From an uncultured Thiothrix sp. (GTDB lineage: Bacteria; Pseudomonadota; Gammaproteobacteria; Thiotrichales; Thiotrichaceae): a stretch of DNA of 64,000 bases. Of this stretch, positions 31,292-39,906 are shown piece after piece; within the stretch, counting starts at the first letter, position 1, and every line of letters starts with the position of its first letter. Where the stretch lies: NCBI RefSeq assembly GCF_937873765.1, contig NZ_CALMZC010000022.1:1-64000 (forward strand), in the 5' to 3' direction. Below the pieces are notes generated by a model. That model made no database searches and was not told the DNA's origin. It worked only from the letters and a program-made list of their open reading frames with translations. Both the position numbers and the translations under genes were made by a program.

Positions 31292-32612
31292 GCAGCGCTT
31301 ACTCGTCTTAGTCTTAAGCACAGTGTGTTTGGTCTGGCTAGCAGCAGCAGCGTTCACTTATTGGGATGCTAAACAAGAATTGGAGCAAGTTTTAGATGCA
31401 CATTTAGCCCAAGCCTCTACCTTACTGGTCGCACAAAGCACCGAAGAATTAGATGACTTAGAAGAAGAAAAAGCACCACTCCTCCACAAATACTCGCGCC
31501 GTGTTGCTTTTCAAATTTGGGAAGATGGCGATAAATTACTCTTCCATTCAGGGAACTCCCCCACCACTCCACTCGCAGGCTCACAAACTGGTTTTAGTGA
31601 TATTACGATTGCAGGACAAAACTGGCGCGTATTCACTAGCCAAACTAAAGGTGAGCACGACCATCGGTTAATCATTCATGTTGCCGAACTCAAGGAAGTA
31701 CGTGAGCAACTTGCGAATAGCATTATCGCCAATCTACTCACTCCCTTATGGTTCGCTTTGCCCTTGTTAGCTGTTCTATTATGGTGGGCGGTTGCAACTA
31801 GCCTAAAGCCTTTAGTCAAACTTACCCTCGCGATTGCACAGCGCAAACCCGACAATTTGAGCGCTATTCAATTACAAGCCCCCACTGAAGTGCACCCCTT
31901 AGTCGAGCGCTTGAATCAACTGTTTAGCAAAACCAAAGCCCTGATTGAAAACGAACGCCGTTTCACTGCAGATGCTGCGCATGAATTACGCACACCGCTG
32001 GCTGGTATCCAAGCACAAGTTCAAGTTGCTCAAGCCGCTTTATCAGCAGAAAATCGAGGACATGCTTTGGCGCAAGCATTGCAAGGCTGCCAACGTGCAA
32101 GCCATTTAATTGCCCAACTACTCACCCTAGCGCGTTTAGAAAGTAATTCAGTTACCTGCTTTGAAACTTGTGATTTGCAGGAGCTTGCTAAGCAACAAAT
32201 CAGCGCATTAGCCCCTAGTGCTTTAGAACAAGGTGTTCAATTAGAACTGGCCGAAGGTCAGCCTGTCCTCATCCAAGGCTTAGCAACTTTGCTTGAAGTG
32301 CTGCTACGTAATCTTTTGGATAATGCCATTCGCTATACAGGCGCAGGTACTGAGGTTTTAGTAAGGGCTAGTTATACAGATCAGCAAGCTTGTCTTAGCG
32401 TAACGGATACGGGACCGGGCCTAGCACCCGATGACTTAGCCAAAATCACTGAACGCTTCTATCGACCTGCTGATACTACAGCAACTGGCAGCGGTTTAGG
32501 CTTATCAATTGTGCAGAGAATTGTAGAATTGCATGCAGGAAGCTTGCAAATTCAGCAAGGTCATTATGGGCGCGGCTTATGTGTGAATATTTATTTTCCT
32601 ATTCAAACCTAA
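31281..32612 (+). CDS. Sensor histidine kinase (QseC-like)
   Basis: The 443-residue protein has a span near 8-28, a periplasmic sensor of about 120 residues, a second span near 152-172, a short HAMP-like linker, the H-box A-D-A-A-H-E-L-R-T-P-L near 235 and an ATPase domain (N-L-L-D-N-A-I-R-Y-T, D-T-G-P-G-L, G-S-G-L-G-L-S-I-V). The sensor region is rich in acidic residues (L-D-D-L-E-E-E-K), possibly for metal or cation sensing (inference). It overlaps the regulator gene by 11 bases and closes the SHP/DHC operon. Confidence 0.94.
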   Translation: MSLKQRLLVLVLSTVCLVWLAAAAFTYWDAKQELEQVLDAHLAQASTLLVAQSTEELDDLEEEKAPLLHKYSRRVAFQIWEDGDKLLFHSGNSPTTPLAGSQTGFSDITIAGQNWRVFTSQTKGEHDHRLIIHVAELKEVREQLANSIIANLLTPLWFALPLLAVLLWWAVATSLKPLVKLTLAIAQRKPDNLSAIQLQAPTEVHPLVERLNQLFSKTKALIENERRFTADAAHELRTPLAGIQAQVQVAQAALSAENRGHALAQALQGCQRASHLIAQLLTLARLESNSVTCFETCDLQELAKQQISALAPSALEQGVQLELAEGQPVLIQGLATLLEVLLRNLLDNAIRYTGAGTEVLVRASYTDQQACLSVTDTGPGLAPDDLAKITERFYRPADTTATGSGLGLSIVQRIVELHAGSLQIQQGHYGRGLCVNIYFPIQT

Positions 32613-32636
32613 AGGCAAATCATCAGACTTGCCTTT
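32611..32636. terminator. Hairpin between convergent kinase and DUF533 genes
   Basis: Eight-base arms aaaggcaa (32611-32618) and ttgccttt (32629-32636) begin at the kinase stop codon. A short T run is part of the arm only, so strength is uncertain. Confidence 0.5.
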
Positions 32637-32651
32637 AGAGCTTGTTAAGCT

Positions 32652-33368
32652 TTAAGCCAAATGCTTAATATTCAACTGATCATGAATATGATTGCGCTCT
32701 ACTACTGTGATATTCAGGCCATCTGCTAAATCCTGCATGTATTTAACCTCCTGTGGATCATCTAAGGTCATTGCCAGCAATGACATAAGATAGACTTGCT
32801 TTTCCATACCTTGAGGAACGCTGTGAATAAGCCCTTTTAAATCCAGTGGTTTACGTAACTCGGTGGTGACGAAATCAATATCAGACTGCGGAGCGTCTTT
32901 TAAATACTCTTTGATTTTGGCTTGTTCATTGTCATCAATTACCCCATCTGCTTTAACGGCATTAATCATAGCGCGCAATAAGATTTCGGCATTTTTCTCA
33001 TCATCAGGTGTGGTGTGCATAGGCTCATCGTTTAGAGCGGCTTTAAAGAATGAACCGACATCTTTTGCAGGCGAATTTTTAGTTTGCGGGCTATCACCTA
33101 GCATATTAAACAGATTGCTCAGAATACTCCCACCACCTGAGCTGCTATTGGCTGAGCTATTGTTTGCCTGTGCACTTTTACCCGCTAACATGCTGGTGAG
33201 TAGTGCACCAATCCCCCCAGCAATTGCGGTATTCCGTGTTGCACTACCGCCAAGTACTGCTCCTAACAAACCACCTAAAACGCCCCCACGACCACCTAAT
33301 AATTTTTTTGAAGCTTGTGCCACAATCAAACCAAATGCGACTCTTCCTAAGGTTTTAACTAAACTCAT
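32652..33368 (-). CDS. DUF533 (TerB-like) protein
   Basis: The open frame continues upstream to 33434, but M-S-L-V-K-T-L-G at 33368 follows a ggag site, giving 238 residues. The N-terminal third is Gly/Ala-rich and hydrophobic (L-L-G-G-R-G-G-V-L-G-G-L-L-G-A-V-L-G-G), a Ser/Asn-rich linker follows, and the last 130 residues (I-L-L-R-A-M-I-N-A-V-K-A-D-G-V-I-D-D-N-E-Q-A-K-I) form a TerB-like helical domain with a candidate metal-binding D-G-V-I-D-D-N-E. This is the YebE/DUF533 arrangement. The role is unknown; related proteins are linked to envelope stress. Confidence 0.85.
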   Translation of the reverse strand: MSLVKTLGRVAFGLIVAQASKKLLGGRGGVLGGLLGAVLGGSATRNTAIAGGIGALLTSMLAGKSAQANNSSANSSSGGGSILSNLFNMLGDSPQTKNSPAKDVGSFFKAALNDEPMHTTPDDEKNAEILLRAMINAVKADGVIDDNEQAKIKEYLKDAPQSDIDFVTTELRKPLDLKGLIHSVPQGMEKQVYLMSLLAMTLDDPQEVKYMQDLADGLNITVVERNHIHDQLNIKHLA

Positions 33369-33580
33369 TAATTTAACTCCAGTGTATTTTTTAAAGCGAT
33401 TTAAATGCACACGAACTCGTTTTAATCCTAGCATGCAGCTTATGCAAGCTTAGCTCAAGATACCCTGATGATTAGGGCAGTCATTCTAAGTACACAAATC
33501 ATCCTAAAAGGCTTGTTGTTTTTTAAGTGGCTTGCTAATAGTGATTGCTCTTACTTTCGCAAACCATTGAGAGGTGTTTG

Positions 33581-33913
33581 ATGCTCAAACAAGTTTACAC
33601 AGCGGCCACGCCACTCATGCCTGGATTTATTCAAGAAATTTTGAAAAATGCAGGCATTCCCTGCCAACAACGTAATTATTTTTTGAATGGTGCAATGGGT
33701 GAACTACCCTTTGTGGAAACTTGGCCTTCACTCTGGGTCGAAGCAGCGTATGAGCAACAAGCACTCGAATTAATTCAAGCGACTTTACAGCAGCCCAGCA
33801 CTGGCTTCTGGACGTGTAGCGGATGCGGGGAAACTTTAGAAACTCAATTCCAGAACTGCTGGCAGTGCGGACAAGCTGCACCACCCAGCACGGCTATTGC
33901 CGATGGAAAGTAA
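33581..33913 (+). CDS. DUF2007-type protein with C-terminal zinc ribbon
   Basis: M-L-K-Q-V-Y-T-A at 33581 follows a gagg site; the longer frame from 33545 has none. The 110-residue protein begins with a DUF2007 'putative signal transducing' fold (P-G-F-I-Q-E-I-L-K-N-A-G-I-P-C...G-E-L-P-F-V-E-T-W-P-S-L-W-V...A-L-E-L-I-Q) and ends in a four-cysteine zinc ribbon (C-S-G-C-G-E...C-W-Q-C-G). Function is unknown. The 3' end overlaps the convergent oxygenase gene by 20 bases. Confidence 0.8.
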   Translation: MLKQVYTAATPLMPGFIQEILKNAGIPCQQRNYFLNGAMGELPFVETWPSLWVEAAYEQQALELIQATLQQPSTGFWTCSGCGETLETQFQNCWQCGQAAPPSTAIADGK

Positions 33914-34589
33914 GCACTAACACATCGCGCCAAGCCGCTTGGCTTTTATCTTCAGGCAGAATTGGCGTTACTCCATGATAAACCTTGTGGTCATTCACCA
34001 AGAGCAAATCCGTACTTGTACTCAAGGTGCATTGGCCAATGGCTTGCATTTGATTGTTATAAATATGGCTCACGCCACCCTGCACATTATGCCGATCTAG
34101 CAACATAATCAGAATATAATCGGCACCGTCTTTATGTACTCCTTCCGGGGTTGGTCGCCCCTCTTCTAAAGCAGAAGCTACAATCCGAAATTGATGCGCT
34201 TGAATCCTCCAGAGTTGGCTAGGGTTGGCACTAAATTGCTCCACTGACCATGCAATCAGAGTTTTAAATACTGGGTTAGAAACCGTGGTTGGCAGCCAAG
34301 CACGGAAATGCCGATTAAACCCACCATGCACAGCGTTGTGATAACTGCTTTGATAATGCGGCTCATGTGGGAGCTGCTTTAACTGGCCGTATTGCCAATG
34401 AAACACCGAATAACGGCGCAGGCGATAACGGCCACCATCACGTAGATAAGGATCGGGTAAGAGTTGATTCCAGCTTCGGCAAAAACGCTGATATGCATGC
34501 GCCATCTGCTGGCGCAATTGAGTTTGTAAGCGATTCTGAGAGTCCCCCACGGCTGCAATAAAACCGAGCTGATTAAGCTGTGCGTTCAC
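33894..34589 (-). CDS. 2-oxoglutarate/Fe(II)-dependent dioxygenase (2OG-Fe dioxygenase family)
   Basis: The 231-residue protein matches the family that includes free-amino-acid hydroxylases such as the isoleucine dioxygenase. The iron ligands are readable as H-x-D in G-V-H-K-D-G-A-D-Y and the distal His in V-Y-H-G-V-T-P, with a 2-oxoglutarate-binding Arg in W-R-D-V-L-V-L-T-F. Other shared blocks are H-Q-F-R-I-V-A and N-D-H-K-V-Y-H-G. The substrate cannot be deduced. It sits just after cmoB on the same strand but with its own gap of about 60 bases, so it may be expressed with the cmo genes. Confidence 0.85.
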   Translation of the reverse strand: MNAQLNQLGFIAAVGDSQNRLQTQLRQQMAHAYQRFCRSWNQLLPDPYLRDGGRYRLRRYSVFHWQYGQLKQLPHEPHYQSSYHNAVHGGFNRHFRAWLPTTVSNPVFKTLIAWSVEQFSANPSQLWRIQAHQFRIVASALEEGRPTPEGVHKDGADYILIMLLDRHNVQGGVSHIYNNQMQAIGQCTLSTSTDLLLVNDHKVYHGVTPILPEDKSQAAWRDVLVLTFHRQ

Positions 34590-34652
34590 GATCCTTCCAT
34601 ATAGTTTCGGTCAAGACTAGTAATTTACTCATCTTCTCAAAGCTTGCCCAGA

Positions 34653-35648
34653 TCACTTAGGGGCTGTGGCGATTATCACCGCACGCACGGGCGCTGGATA
34701 GCCCTCGACAGTGCGCTTAACATTCTGTGAGTCAAGAAAATCTTTTAACGACTCAAAGCGCATCCAAGCTGTTGAACGCTGCTCATCAGTTGTAGTTGGA
34801 GTGACATCGACCGTGCGAATCTCCTCAAAACCTAAGCGTCTAAGCCATAACTCCAGCATCGCCACTGAAGGAATAAACCAGACATTACGCATTTTCCCAT
34901 AGCGATCCTCGGGCATGAGTACCGTGCGCTCATCCCCTTCAATAATCAAAGTCTCTAACACTAATTCGCCACCCGCACGCAGGGTATTTTTCAATTCTTG
35001 CAAATGATCTAAAGGTGAACGCCGATGATAGAGTACTCCCATCGATAAAACCGTATCAAAGCCTTTGCCTTGGAAATCCGGCAAATCTTCGCTTTTTAAC
35101 GGCAGGAAATGCACAGGCTGCCGCCCTGTATAGTGTTTGATGACTTGAAATTGCATTAGGAAAAACAGGCTTGGATCAATCCCAATCACCTGCTGAGCGC
35201 CCGCACCCAGCATACGCCAAAGATGGTAACCACTCCCACAACCGACATCTAAGACTAAACGTCCTTGCAAGGATGATAAATGCGGGGCAACGCGCTCCCA
35301 TTTCCAATCTGAACGCCATTCTGTATCAATCTGAATCCCAAAAACTTCAAACGGGCCTTTGCGCCAAGGAATAAAAACTTCCAAAGCCGCCCGTAAAGCA
35401 GCCGCTTGCTCGGCCTTTAGCTCATTTCCTTGCCCAATTCTTACTGTGCCTTGGTTAAAATCAAGGCTACTAGCAATTAGTTGGGGTAATTGCTCTAAAG
35501 TCTCTAACCAAAGCTCACGTTTACCATGTGGCGCTTCATAAACTGCCGCTTGTACTTGTTGCGGTAAACTGCTTAGCCAAGGTGCTAAATGAGTAGCTGC
35601 TATATCTTTATAAGCCTCTGCAAAACGTGCATCGAGTACAGCACTCAT
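34653..35648 (-). CDS. cmoB: tRNA U34 carboxymethyltransferase
   Basis: CmoB transfers the carboxymethyl group of carboxy-SAM to 5-hydroxyuridine at the tRNA wobble base, producing cmo5U. The 331-residue length is standard. Visible blocks are L-V-L-D-V-G-C-G-S-G-Y-H-L-W-R-M-L-G-A-G (SAM site), G-I-D-P-S-L-F-F-L-M-Q-F and F-D-T-V-L-S-M-G-V-L-Y-H-R-R-S-P-L-D-H-L. The start overlaps the cmoA stop by four bases (ATGA), so both are made together. Confidence 0.97.
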   Translation of the reverse strand: MSAVLDARFAEAYKDIAATHLAPWLSSLPQQVQAAVYEAPHGKRELWLETLEQLPQLIASSLDFNQGTVRIGQGNELKAEQAAALRAALEVFIPWRKGPFEVFGIQIDTEWRSDWKWERVAPHLSSLQGRLVLDVGCGSGYHLWRMLGAGAQQVIGIDPSLFFLMQFQVIKHYTGRQPVHFLPLKSEDLPDFQGKGFDTVLSMGVLYHRRSPLDHLQELKNTLRAGGELVLETLIIEGDERTVLMPEDRYGKMRNVWFIPSVAMLELWLRRLGFEEIRTVDVTPTTTDEQRSTAWMRFESLKDFLDSQNVKRTVEGYPAPVRAVIIATAPK

Positions 35649-36382
35649 GTTTTCACCGCTAACAGAGATACGAATACAAAGTTTTGGAACCAGACTGAAC
35701 TTTCACCAAAACCCGCGCACTTTAAACGCTCTTGATGCATTTCAATAGTGTCAGGTAGTAGTACATTTTCTAAAGCCGAACGCTTTTGGCTAATTTCTAA
35801 CTCCGAATAACCATTCGCCCGTTTGAACTCCATATACAGCTCAGTCATGAGGGCTTGCTGCTGGGCATCGGCAAATTTAATTTTTTCAGACACAACTAAC
35901 ACGCCGCCCGGCAACAAGGCTTCATAAATACGCTGCATCAATGCTTGGCGCTGCGCTGGCTCAATAAATTGCAGGGTGAAATTTAAGGCAATCACCGAAG
36001 CGGATTGCATAGGTACTTGGCAAATGTCCGCACAAATCGTTTGGAAGCTACCTACAGGTAATTGCCGCTGCAAAAGCAGCTCACAGCGCTGAATCATTGC
36101 TTCAGAATTGTCTATGCAAATGTATTGCACTTGTGGCGCTCGCACCTGCAAAGCCATCGCTAAGGTCGAAGCGCCCAAGGAGCAACCTAGATCATAAATT
36201 GCACTGTTGGCTTGAGCATAGCGACGCGCTAACACCCCCAATTGGCTAATCACCGTTTCATAACCCGGCACTGAGCGGCGCACCATGTCGGGAAATACAT
36301 CGGCGACCGCAGCCGTGAAGGCAAAATCCACCACCTGCTGAGGCTTTGCAAAAATCTGGTCACGAGGAGATTCAATCAGCAT
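35645..36382 (-). CDS. cmoA: Carboxy-SAM synthase
   Basis: CmoA makes carboxy-S-adenosyl-methionine from SAM and prephenate for CmoB. The 245-residue protein has F-D-F-A/V-F-P-D-M-V-x-R-S-V-P-G-Y-like opening sequence (V-F-P-D-M-V-R-R-S-V-P-G-Y), the SAM site Y-D-L-G-C-S-L-G-A-S-T-L-A, and A-L-N-F-T-L-Q-F-I. ATG at 36382 is chosen over a GTG at 36385 that overlaps the stop of the upstream SDR gene. The SDR, cmoA and cmoB form a tight three-gene operon. Confidence 0.96.
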   Translation of the reverse strand: MLIESPRDQIFAKPQQVVDFAFTAAVADVFPDMVRRSVPGYETVISQLGVLARRYAQANSAIYDLGCSLGASTLAMALQVRAPQVQYICIDNSEAMIQRCELLLQRQLPVGSFQTICADICQVPMQSASVIALNFTLQFIEPAQRQALMQRIYEALLPGGVLVVSEKIKFADAQQQALMTELYMEFKRANGYSELEISQKRSALENVLLPDTIEMHQERLKCAGFGESSVWFQNFVFVSLLAVKT

Positions 36383-36384
36383 CA

Positions 36385-37167
36385 CTAGCCTTGCTCACCC
36401 ACCCAACGAAAATCAGCCGGTAATTTATCCAATTGCAAACTTTCACCGGTGCGTTGACCTGCATCGGGACCCATGAAATACAGATAAGGCCCAACCACTG
36501 CTTCAGGGCGCACATTGCTATCGGCATGCTCACCGGGGAAATTTAAAACCCTTAGACTAGTCCGCACGGGGCCTGTATGAATGCGGTTTACCCGAATAAA
36601 AGGCTTCGCATCATATTCTTGGGCTAAAATATCGCAAAAGGCATTCATCGCGGCTTTACTCACCCCAAAGCCACCGTAATAAGCACGGTCAGTGGTATCG
36701 GTGGAAAACACAATCGCTGCATCGGGTGACTGCTCTAATAAAGGTAAGCAGGCACGTACTAATAAGAAATTAGCGCTCAGATTGACTTGCAGCATTTTCG
36801 TCCATAACTCTAAATCATGCTGACGTATTGCCATAAAAGCGCCTAACCAAGCTGCATTCAGGAGTAAACCATCTAAGCGCCCTAGCTCCTGCTTAATCAT
36901 CAAAGCCAGACTCGAATAAGCGTCACTCGTCGCTTCAGCTAAATCTAATTTACAGATCACCGGCTCAGGATAGCCAGCCTCCACGATCTCATCATAGACC
37001 GCCTCTAGCATCAATTCTTGCTTATCCACCAAAACAACCGTTGCACCCAGACGAGCGTACTGCATGGCTACCGCTTTACCAATACCCATCGCAGCGCCCG
37101 TGACGACAATCACACGCTCCCGTAACAACCCATTGGCGGGTAGATAATTGAGTAACTCGCTCTGCAT
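36385..37167 (-). CDS. YciK-like short-chain dehydrogenase lacking the catalytic Tyr
   Basis: M-Q-S-E-L-L at 37167 follows an aggag site, giving 260 residues. The Rossmann motif V-T-G-A-A-M-G-I-G-K and the L-N-A-A-W-L-G segment (family N-A-G) mark a short-chain dehydrogenase, and the overall pattern resembles YciK. The active-site Y-x-x-x-K reads F-G-V-S-K, so Tyr is replaced by Phe, and the Ser region reads F-S-T-D-T-T. It may bind NAD(P) without normal catalysis, or a nearby Tyr (Y-Y-G-G-F) may substitute. It is the first gene of the cmoAB operon, which is unusual for this family to my knowledge. Confidence 0.85.
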   Translation of the reverse strand: MQSELLNYLPANGLLRERVIVVTGAAMGIGKAVAMQYARLGATVVLVDKQELMLEAVYDEIVEAGYPEPVICKLDLAEATSDAYSSLALMIKQELGRLDGLLLNAAWLGAFMAIRQHDLELWTKMLQVNLSANFLLVRACLPLLEQSPDAAIVFSTDTTDRAYYGGFGVSKAAMNAFCDILAQEYDAKPFIRVNRIHTGPVRTSLRVLNFPGEHADSNVRPEAVVGPYLYFMGPDAGQRTGESLQLDKLPADFRWVGEQG

Positions 37168-37346
37168 GGAAACACTCCTGACCACTGGAAAAGCTGGGCA
37201 TGATAACGCGAAATTTGTCTTGCTTACATGAAAAGGATCAAAAATAGGTGACAGCTTAAAAGCTTTGGTTAATCATGCTTGCATAGTCAACCTTAGCGGC
37301 TTTATGTCCGTTAACTCAATCATAAAATACACGGGCGATTGCATCC

Positions 37347-38909
37347 ATGACCGAACCCATCCATACCCCTACTAGCTGGAGCGAGACTTTGCGCAATTTT
37401 TTAGATGCGCGCGTCCTGACCATGCTGTTTTTAGGTTTTTCTGCAGGCATTCCGATTTTACTGATTTTCTCGTCCTTATCCTTATGGCTCGGTGAAGCGG
37501 GTGTCGAGCGCAAAGCAGTGACTTTTTTTAGTTGGGCTGCTTTAGGTTATTCCTTCAAATTTGTCTGGGCTCCCCTGATTGACAAACTACCGCTGCCCTT
37601 TTTAACACGCGCTTTAGGCAAACGCCGTGCATGGCTCTTACTTTCACAAGGGTTGATTATCCTTGCTATTATCGCAATGGCCAGCATTGACCCCGCTTTG
37701 AGTAAAAACAACGTCACTTTGATGGCCTTTGCAGCGGTATTACTCGGATTTTCCTCAGCCACACAAGACATTGTAATCGATGCCTATCGGATTGAATCGG
37801 CTGAAACCCGCTTACAAGCTTTAATGTCCTCCACCTATATCGTCGGCTATCGCCTAGCGATGATTGTTGCTGGTGCGGGAGCTTTATATTTAGCCGCTTA
37901 TTTTGGTTCGGAAAAAGATCATTATGTCTATACCGCTTGGCGGTGGACTTACTTCATTATGGCGGCGATCATGCTAATCGGCGTACTGACTACTTTCGTT
38001 ATCCCTGAGCCACAACATAAAGAAAGTAAACTGCATTACACCACTAGAGATTACTTGCGCTTAGTGCTGGTGTTTGCTTGCACGGTCATAGCTTTTGTCC
38101 TGAGCTTTTTCTTTACCGCTGACTTATTTACTAGCCTAAAAGAGTTGCTCGACTACGGTGTCTTCACAGGTTTTATCCTAGAAACACTACGCTTTACTTT
38201 AGCAGTAGGAGTCGCTTTTCTAGTGGGCTATTTACTAGTCCGCGCAGGCTTAGTAGATCAAGCGATTGCGATTGAAACGTGGATAGCGCCAATTGCTGAA
38301 TTTTTCAACCGCTATGGTGTTAAGACCGCCGCTTTCTTGTTGATCCTGATTGGTTTTTATCGAATAAGCGATATTGTGCTCGGTGCTGCTTCTAATGTGT
38401 TTTATCAAGACCAAAACTTCTCAAAAGAAGAAATCGCTACTGCCGTGAAAACGGTAGGCGTATTAGTCAGTGTTCTGGGTGGAGTCTTAGGTGGCCTGTT
38501 CGCAACACGCTTTGGTGTGATGAAAAGCTTACTCTGGGGTGCTATTTTAGCCGCTTTAACCAATTTGGTCTTCGTAGCCTTAGCCTTAACAGGACATAAT
38601 CTGCCTATTTTTTATCTAGCGGTAATTGCGGATAATTTAGCAGCAGGCTTTGCCAGTGCAGCTTTCGTAGCTTTTTTGTCCGCCTTAACCAGCGTCTCTT
38701 TCACTGCCGTTCAATATGCGATTTTTAGCTCATTAATGTCACTGTTTCCCAAAGTGCTTGGCGGCTATTCCGGTACGATGGTGGATGCAATTGGTTATCC
38801 AAGCTTTTTTAGTTTTACGACTTTGATTGGCTTGCCAGTGATTGGCCTAGTCTTGATCGCAACCCGCTTTTTGGAATTAGACCAAAGTAAGCTAACTAAG
38901 CCGGTGTAG
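37347..38909 (+). CDS. ampG: AmpG-like muropeptide permease
   Basis: The 520-residue, roughly 14-span major facilitator starts with L-T-M-L-F-L-G-F-S-A-G-I-P-I-L-L-I-F-S-S-L-S-L-W-L and contains F-K-F-V-W-A-P-L-I-D, G-K-R-R-A-W-L-L and S-S-A-T-Q-D-I-V-I-D-A-Y-R-I-E, all hallmarks of AmpG. It imports anhydro-muropeptides from the periplasm for cell-wall recycling and, where AmpC is present, influences beta-lactamase induction. It is transcribed alone from the gap shared with the SDR/cmo operon. Its 3' end overlaps the convergent HD-GNAT gene by 14 bases. Confidence 0.93.
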   Translation: MTEPIHTPTSWSETLRNFLDARVLTMLFLGFSAGIPILLIFSSLSLWLGEAGVERKAVTFFSWAALGYSFKFVWAPLIDKLPLPFLTRALGKRRAWLLLSQGLIILAIIAMASIDPALSKNNVTLMAFAAVLLGFSSATQDIVIDAYRIESAETRLQALMSSTYIVGYRLAMIVAGAGALYLAAYFGSEKDHYVYTAWRWTYFIMAAIMLIGVLTTFVIPEPQHKESKLHYTTRDYLRLVLVFACTVIAFVLSFFFTADLFTSLKELLDYGVFTGFILETLRFTLAVGVAFLVGYLLVRAGLVDQAIAIETWIAPIAEFFNRYGVKTAAFLLILIGFYRISDIVLGAASNVFYQDQNFSKEEIATAVKTVGVLVSVLGGVLGGLFATRFGVMKSLLWGAILAALTNLVFVALALTGHNLPIFYLAVIADNLAAGFASAAFVAFLSALTSVSFTAVQYAIFSSLMSLFPKVLGGYSGTMVDAIGYPSFFSFTTLIGLPVIGLVLIATRFLELDQSKLTKPV

Positions 38910-39906
38910 CAGCTAATCTCTTAGCCAAAAAGCTCGCGGAGGCAGGGCAAAGGCCGCTAAATTGCGCGGTTTGTTGGATAGACAGAGGTGCTACACTGGG
39001 CTCTGCTAGTTGGTAATTAAGGCTACGGAAAAAATTACTCGCAGTACTTGTTAATAAATACAAATCCTGCACGCCCTGCTGAACTGCCCATGTTTCTATA
39101 AAGCTGACTAACTTACGAGCTAACCCTAAGCTACGGTAATCCGGTAACACCGCTAAAGATCTTAACAAAGCCACAGAATCATAGGCTTCTAAGCCAATTA
39201 CCGCGACTAGGCGATTAGCACGATGAATCCCGAAAAACTCTAAATGCTGGGCATAAATATCATCGCTAGGCAACTGGCATAAATCGAGTAGCCCTTCAAG
39301 TTCAAGATCCGCATCCAAAGGCTCAATATTCATAGTAGGCACTTGGTGTAAGGCGAGTTGACGAGTCTCTGTATCGAGTAAAGCTCGAATGGCAGCAAAC
39401 AGTGGATTAGTTTGAGTATAGCGCTGCCCATACGCCAAGTTAAACGCATAATCAAATTCTGGTGGATTAGCTCCTTGATTATGCTGCAAGATAGTTTCTA
39501 ATTTATCAAAGGCCTTTACCGATTGAGCTTCAGGTGTCTGAGCTTGGTTGTATTCATCCCACAACGCTAGAAACTCAGTTTGCAGTTCTCTAGGTAAAGA
39601 CTGCATAAGAATGACTAAATCTGCTCGTTCCTGTTCTAATTTATCAATGTTTTGTTGATCAATAGCTGGAATATCTCCATGAATCGCCTCACCTAAATCA
39701 TGTAGAAGTGCCATTTTTATAACTTTAAGTAGATCTAAACCCGGTAATTGATCCGCAAAACTCAAAATAAATAAGCATAAACGCCAAGTATGTTCGGCTG
39801 TGCTTTCTTGTTTACCGGTGCGTGTGTATGCGGTACGCAATACGTCTTTAAGACGTTCAGCTTCACGCAAAAAACTTAAACGAGTTTTTATGTCAATAAT
39901 TTGCAT
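38896..39906 (-). CDS. HD-domain hydrolase fused to a GNAT acetyltransferase
   Basis: The 336-residue protein joins two domains. Residues 1-190 are an HD domain of the YfbR/HDDC2 nucleotidase type (S-T-A-E-H-T-W-R-L, A-L-L-H-D-L-G-E-A-I-H-G-D-I-P, then D-K-L-E-T metal ligand). Residues 205-330 are a GNAT fold (L-R-S-L-A-V-L-P-D-Y-R-S-L-G-L-A-R-K-L, L-Y-L-L-T-S-T-A-S-N-F-F-R-S-L-N-Y) resembling the ArsN2 group linked to arsenic resistance. It likely hydrolyses nucleoside monophosphates and acetylates a small molecule; whether the two are coupled is unknown. It follows lptG with a one-base overlap. Confidence 0.85.
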   Translation of the reverse strand: MQIIDIKTRLSFLREAERLKDVLRTAYTRTGKQESTAEHTWRLCLFILSFADQLPGLDLLKVIKMALLHDLGEAIHGDIPAIDQQNIDKLEQERADLVILMQSLPRELQTEFLALWDEYNQAQTPEAQSVKAFDKLETILQHNQGANPPEFDYAFNLAYGQRYTQTNPLFAAIRALLDTETRQLALHQVPTMNIEPLDADLELEGLLDLCQLPSDDIYAQHLEFFGIHRANRLVAVIGLEAYDSVALLRSLAVLPDYRSLGLARKLVSFIETWAVQQGVQDLYLLTSTASNFFRSLNYQLAEPSVAPLSIQQTAQFSGLCPASASFLAKRLAATPA

